NCBI GenBank assembly: GCA_002451055.1
Contig: DKBD01000131.1
Location: 1-6,809 of the forward strand
DNA: 6,809 nucleotides
Source: Nitrospira sp. UBA6909
GTDB taxonomy: Bacteria > Nitrospirota > Nitrospiria > Nitrospirales > Nitrospiraceae
Reading direction: 5' to 3'
In this document: positions 4,549 to 6,809 of the stretch, piece after piece
Numbering within the stretch: the first letter of the stretch is position 1
How the letters are laid out: each line of letters begins with the position of its first letter
The notes under the pieces: generated by a model
The model's database searches: none
Told to the model about the DNA's origin: nothing
What the model saw: only the letters and a program-made list of their open reading frames with translations
Position numbers and translations under genes: made by a program

Positions 4549-6809
4549 TCATAGCCAGTTGTTCAACAACAGAAACGGAGACCAGTAGGCCGGATGCGCA
4601 TACACCGGATCGCTCAATAGAGCGATCTGCGCGCGTTGGAGCGCAACGGCCTTGGACAACGATGGATTATGGAGTTGACGGTAGAATTCGGAGATCAATG
4701 TCGCCGACGCTTCGTCGTTGATGAACCAGAGGGTGGCCAACGCGCTGCGGGCGCCGGCCTTTAGGGCTACGCCGGCCAGACCGAGAGCCGCACGATCGTC
4801 GCCGACGCCGGTCTGGCATGCGCTCAAGGTTAAGAGTTCGAGCGGCTCTTGCCTGAACCGGAAGAGGCCGACGAGTTGATTGAGGGATTGCATGGTCAAT
4901 CTCCCGTCGAATGTCAGGAGGAACGAATCGTTCACGTCGGTCGAAAACTTGCCATGTGTCGCGATGTGCAAGATGCCATACCGTCCGTCACGTAATTCCC
5001 GTTCCAGGCGAAGAGCCTGAAAGGCATCGTTCATGAGTTGGTTGCTTTTGTAGAGTTGTTGAATCGACTCGACCTCCTCTGCCACGTAGGGAAGAGGGGG
5101 GAAGCCTTGTACCGATTTCGTGAGGCCGACGGCAAGGACTCGCAACGTATTGCGGTTCAGCGGTTGCGGGTCAGTCAAGGTGAGCCCCGGTGTCAATGCA
5201 AGGGCGAACTTCTCGATCAGGAACGAGGATCCGTCGTGAAGTGCCGCCAAGGGGATGGTCCGCAGGGCGCTGTCCGGGACGAAGACCAATGTCGTGATGT
5301 GCAGCCGTGACAATTCCGATTCTAACGGACGCACCAGCCAATCATATAACTGTTGGGCGTGGGGTAAATATTCTTGGGTGGTGCGTTTTTCGACCAGTCG
5401 GCGAAACGCTCGTATTTCTTGAGTCAGCTGATCGGCCGGCACGGGTACGGAGAGGCGCGTCAGTCCTGACGGCAGGCTCATGAGCAATTCCAGCCGAGAG
5501 GCGAACATGATGGGGTAGATGACGGCGGTGTCCGGTGACAACCGGTCGAATGAGGTCACTCGTGAACGGATGGCATCGACACAGTCGTCCTTGAAATAGT
5601 CCCGCAATTCTGCCGTCTTGTAGGCCTCGATCGCATCACGAGCAGCCAGGAGATATCCCTCAGCTGCCGGGCCATCCTCGGTGAGCGAAGCCCGATGGAG
5701 CAAGAGGTCGGCCAACTCGAAAAACAAGGGCTGCACGGTTTCCTGACCCCCTAGGGCCCCCTCGGAAGAGGTTTGCGCGACTTCGATCCGGATTGGTTGG
5801 AGTGTCGACGCCGCTTGCCTGTACGAGGCAATGGCGTTATCGAGTTGCCCGGTTGCAGCCAGTTGACGTCCCAACTGCCATTGCCAGCGATAGAGCGACT
5901 CCGGTGCGTCCACCGATTGTGCGGCAAACAACGCTCTCCTGGTGAGGAGCATTGCTTCGTCCAGGCGGGATTCTATTTCATAGAGATGCCCGAGATATCC
6001 AAGGGCATAGGACAGCATCCTTCCGTCGTGCTGTTGCTCAGCAACCGTGGCCGCCTCCTGAAGCACGTCCGCGGTGATGAGTACGAGAGGATCCCGTTCC
6101 TCCGGCAACTGAGGGATGAGACGCTGGTAGGCCAGCGCGATGCCGATCAATCCGAGCGATTTCTGATGGGATGGCGGAAGGCCCTTCAATGGGTTGAGTG
6201 CGGTGTCAAGGGTGGTGCGACTGCTGGTTGGTTGGCCGAGTCTCAGGAGGGCCCGCGCGGCATTTGTGCGAGCCGTCGCCGCGAGCAGTGGAAGATTGGC
6301 CTTCTGCGCGAGGAGCGCGCTTTCCTGAAACGCGTCCAACGCCTCCTTGTCGTGCCGCTGCACCGCGGACAGAATGCCAAGATCGTTCAGCATAGTGGCC
6401 GCCAGTGACGGGGAGTCCTGCCTTCTCGCCAATGTCAACGCCTGTTGAAGATGGTCCGCGGCTGCGTCGGTGTGGCGGAGCGTCAGATAGGTCCGTCCCA
6501 AGTGCCCACGGACGGAGGCTTCCGAGGCAGGATTGCCATGTTCGTGCGCGAGCGTCAGCGCCAACTCCAGAGATAGGAGCGCCTGTTTGGATTGCCCTAG
6601 CTCCAGCGAGGCTTGAGCGGAAAAGACGAGCGCTTCGACCTGAGCCTGAGCGTTTCCATCAGCCTTATAGAGAGCCGCAGCCTGTTTCCAATGAGACAAG
6701 GCCTCGGCAAAGGCGCCGCGGTGGAACGCTTGTCCTCCTTGCTGCATCAACGAGCCGGCGGATGCTGTGCTGCCTGTCGCTTCCGATCGTGCGACGGGAG
6801 GGAGCAGGA
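4549..6809 (-). CDS. TPR-repeat CHAT-domain cysteine-peptidase-like protein, 5' end outside window
   Basis: At least 752 residues are visible. The frame is open to the window edge, and its first residues (LLPPVARSEATGSTASAGS) resemble the end of a signal peptide. The TTG at 6750 and ATG at 6747 lack ribosome sites and are probably internal. The first half holds about six to eight TPR-like helix pairs (for example GAFAEALSHWKQAAALYKADG, TDAAADHLQQALTLARRQ, DKEALDAFQESALLAQKA, LDEAMLLTRRALFAA, LDNAIASYRQAA), a scaffold for protein contacts. The C-terminal third is a CHAT domain (PF12770, caspase-related clan). The dyad is present: His of HIATHGKF (codon 4954-4956) and Cys of LTLSACQTG (codon 4816-4818). 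The GLAGVALKAGARSALATLWFINDE block and the closing HPAYWSPFLLLNNW are also typical. A proteolytic role is therefore plausible; the substrate is unknown. Its neighbour is a DUF928 gene, the same pairing seen in cyanobacterial loci with two-partner secretion or CHASE2 genes, which might lie upstream here. Confidence 0.93.
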   Translation of the reverse strand, partial: LLPPVARSEATGSTASAGSLMQQGGQAFHRGAFAEALSHWKQAAALYKADGNAQAQVEALVFSAQASLELGQSKQALLSLELALTLAHEHGNPASEASVRGHLGRTYLTLRHTDAAADHLQQALTLARRQDSPSLAATMLNDLGILSAVQRHDKEALDAFQESALLAQKANLPLLAATARTNAARALLRLGQPTSSRTTLDTALNPLKGLPPSHQKSLGLIGIALAYQRLIPQLPEERDPLVLITADVLQEAATVAEQQHDGRMLSYALGYLGHLYEIESRLDEAMLLTRRALFAAQSVDAPESLYRWQWQLGRQLAATGQLDNAIASYRQAASTLQPIRIEVAQTSSEGALGGQETVQPLFFELADLLLHRASLTEDGPAAEGYLLAARDAIEAYKTAELRDYFKDDCVDAIRSRVTSFDRLSPDTAVIYPIMFASRLELLMSLPSGLTRLSVPVPADQLTQEIRAFRRLVEKRTTQEYLPHAQQLYDWLVRPLESELSRLHITTLVFVPDSALRTIPLAALHDGSSFLIEKFALALTPGLTLTDPQPLNRNTLRVLAVGLTKSVQGFPPLPYVAEEVESIQQLYKSNQLMNDAFQALRLERELRDGRYGILHIATHGKFSTDVNDSFLLTFDGRLTMQSLNQLVGLFRFRQEPLELLTLSACQTGVGDDRAALGLAGVALKAGARSALATLWFINDEASATLISEFYRQLHNPSLSKAVALQRAQIALLSDPVYAHPAYWSPFLLLNNWL

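Noticed and set aside
5773..6408. 211-codon plus-strand open frame
   Set aside because: Antisense to the TPR part of the CHAT gene; composition rich in Arg/Gly/Cys without domains, as expected of a shadow frame in GC-rich DNA.

Overview
The window reads as a piece of a moderately GC-rich Gram-negative chromosome. All four genes I can support lie on the minus strand. The long plus-strand open frames at 135-902, 1278-1805 and 5773-6408 are antisense shadows. The gene mix suggests a Nitrospira-like member of the Nitrospirota: a TPR-CHAT protein beside a DUF928 protein, an ABC_sub_bind periplasmic protein joined to a HAMP-GAF histidine kinase, and a probable sigma-54 promoter. This placement is inference from gene content. 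A cyanobacterium is less likely because cyanobacteria lack sigma-54, although CHAT and DUF928 neighbours are best known there.

Layout in the order of transcription (right to left). (1) 6809-4549: a large secreted-type protein with TPR repeats and a C-terminal CHAT cysteine-peptidase domain. Its reading frame is still open at the window edge, so its true start lies outside. (2) 4397-3639: a DUF928 protein with a signal peptide. Its best start is a GTG with a consensus Shine-Dalgarno, well inside the longest open frame. (3) 3638-2979: 660 bases without a convincing gene but rich in regulatory structure. (4) 2978-2010: a periplasmic ABC_sub_bind protein. (5) 2009-1: a membrane histidine kinase, cut by the window edge just as the ATPase domain begins. 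The stop codon of gene 4 and the start codon of gene 5 touch with no base between them.

The most interesting part is the intergenic region. It holds three perfect copies of the palindrome TGAATC-N6-GATTCA at exactly 21-bp spacing (3455-3514), so all three sites sit on one face of the helix. About 125-184 bp downstream of them in the minus direction, a -24/-12 element with an exact GG-N10-GC core (3341-3357) points at the periplasmic protein/kinase operon. This is the layout of a sigma-54 promoter with an upstream activator array. A second, sigma-70-like -10 hexamer (3077-3082) lies nearer the gene.

Working model (inference): the periplasmic protein binds a ligand and presents it to the kinase. 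The kinase signals to a response regulator encoded beyond position 1, possibly of the NtrC type, which may bind the palindrome array and control its own operon. The CHAT-DUF928 pair looks like a separate cell-envelope or secreted module upstream.
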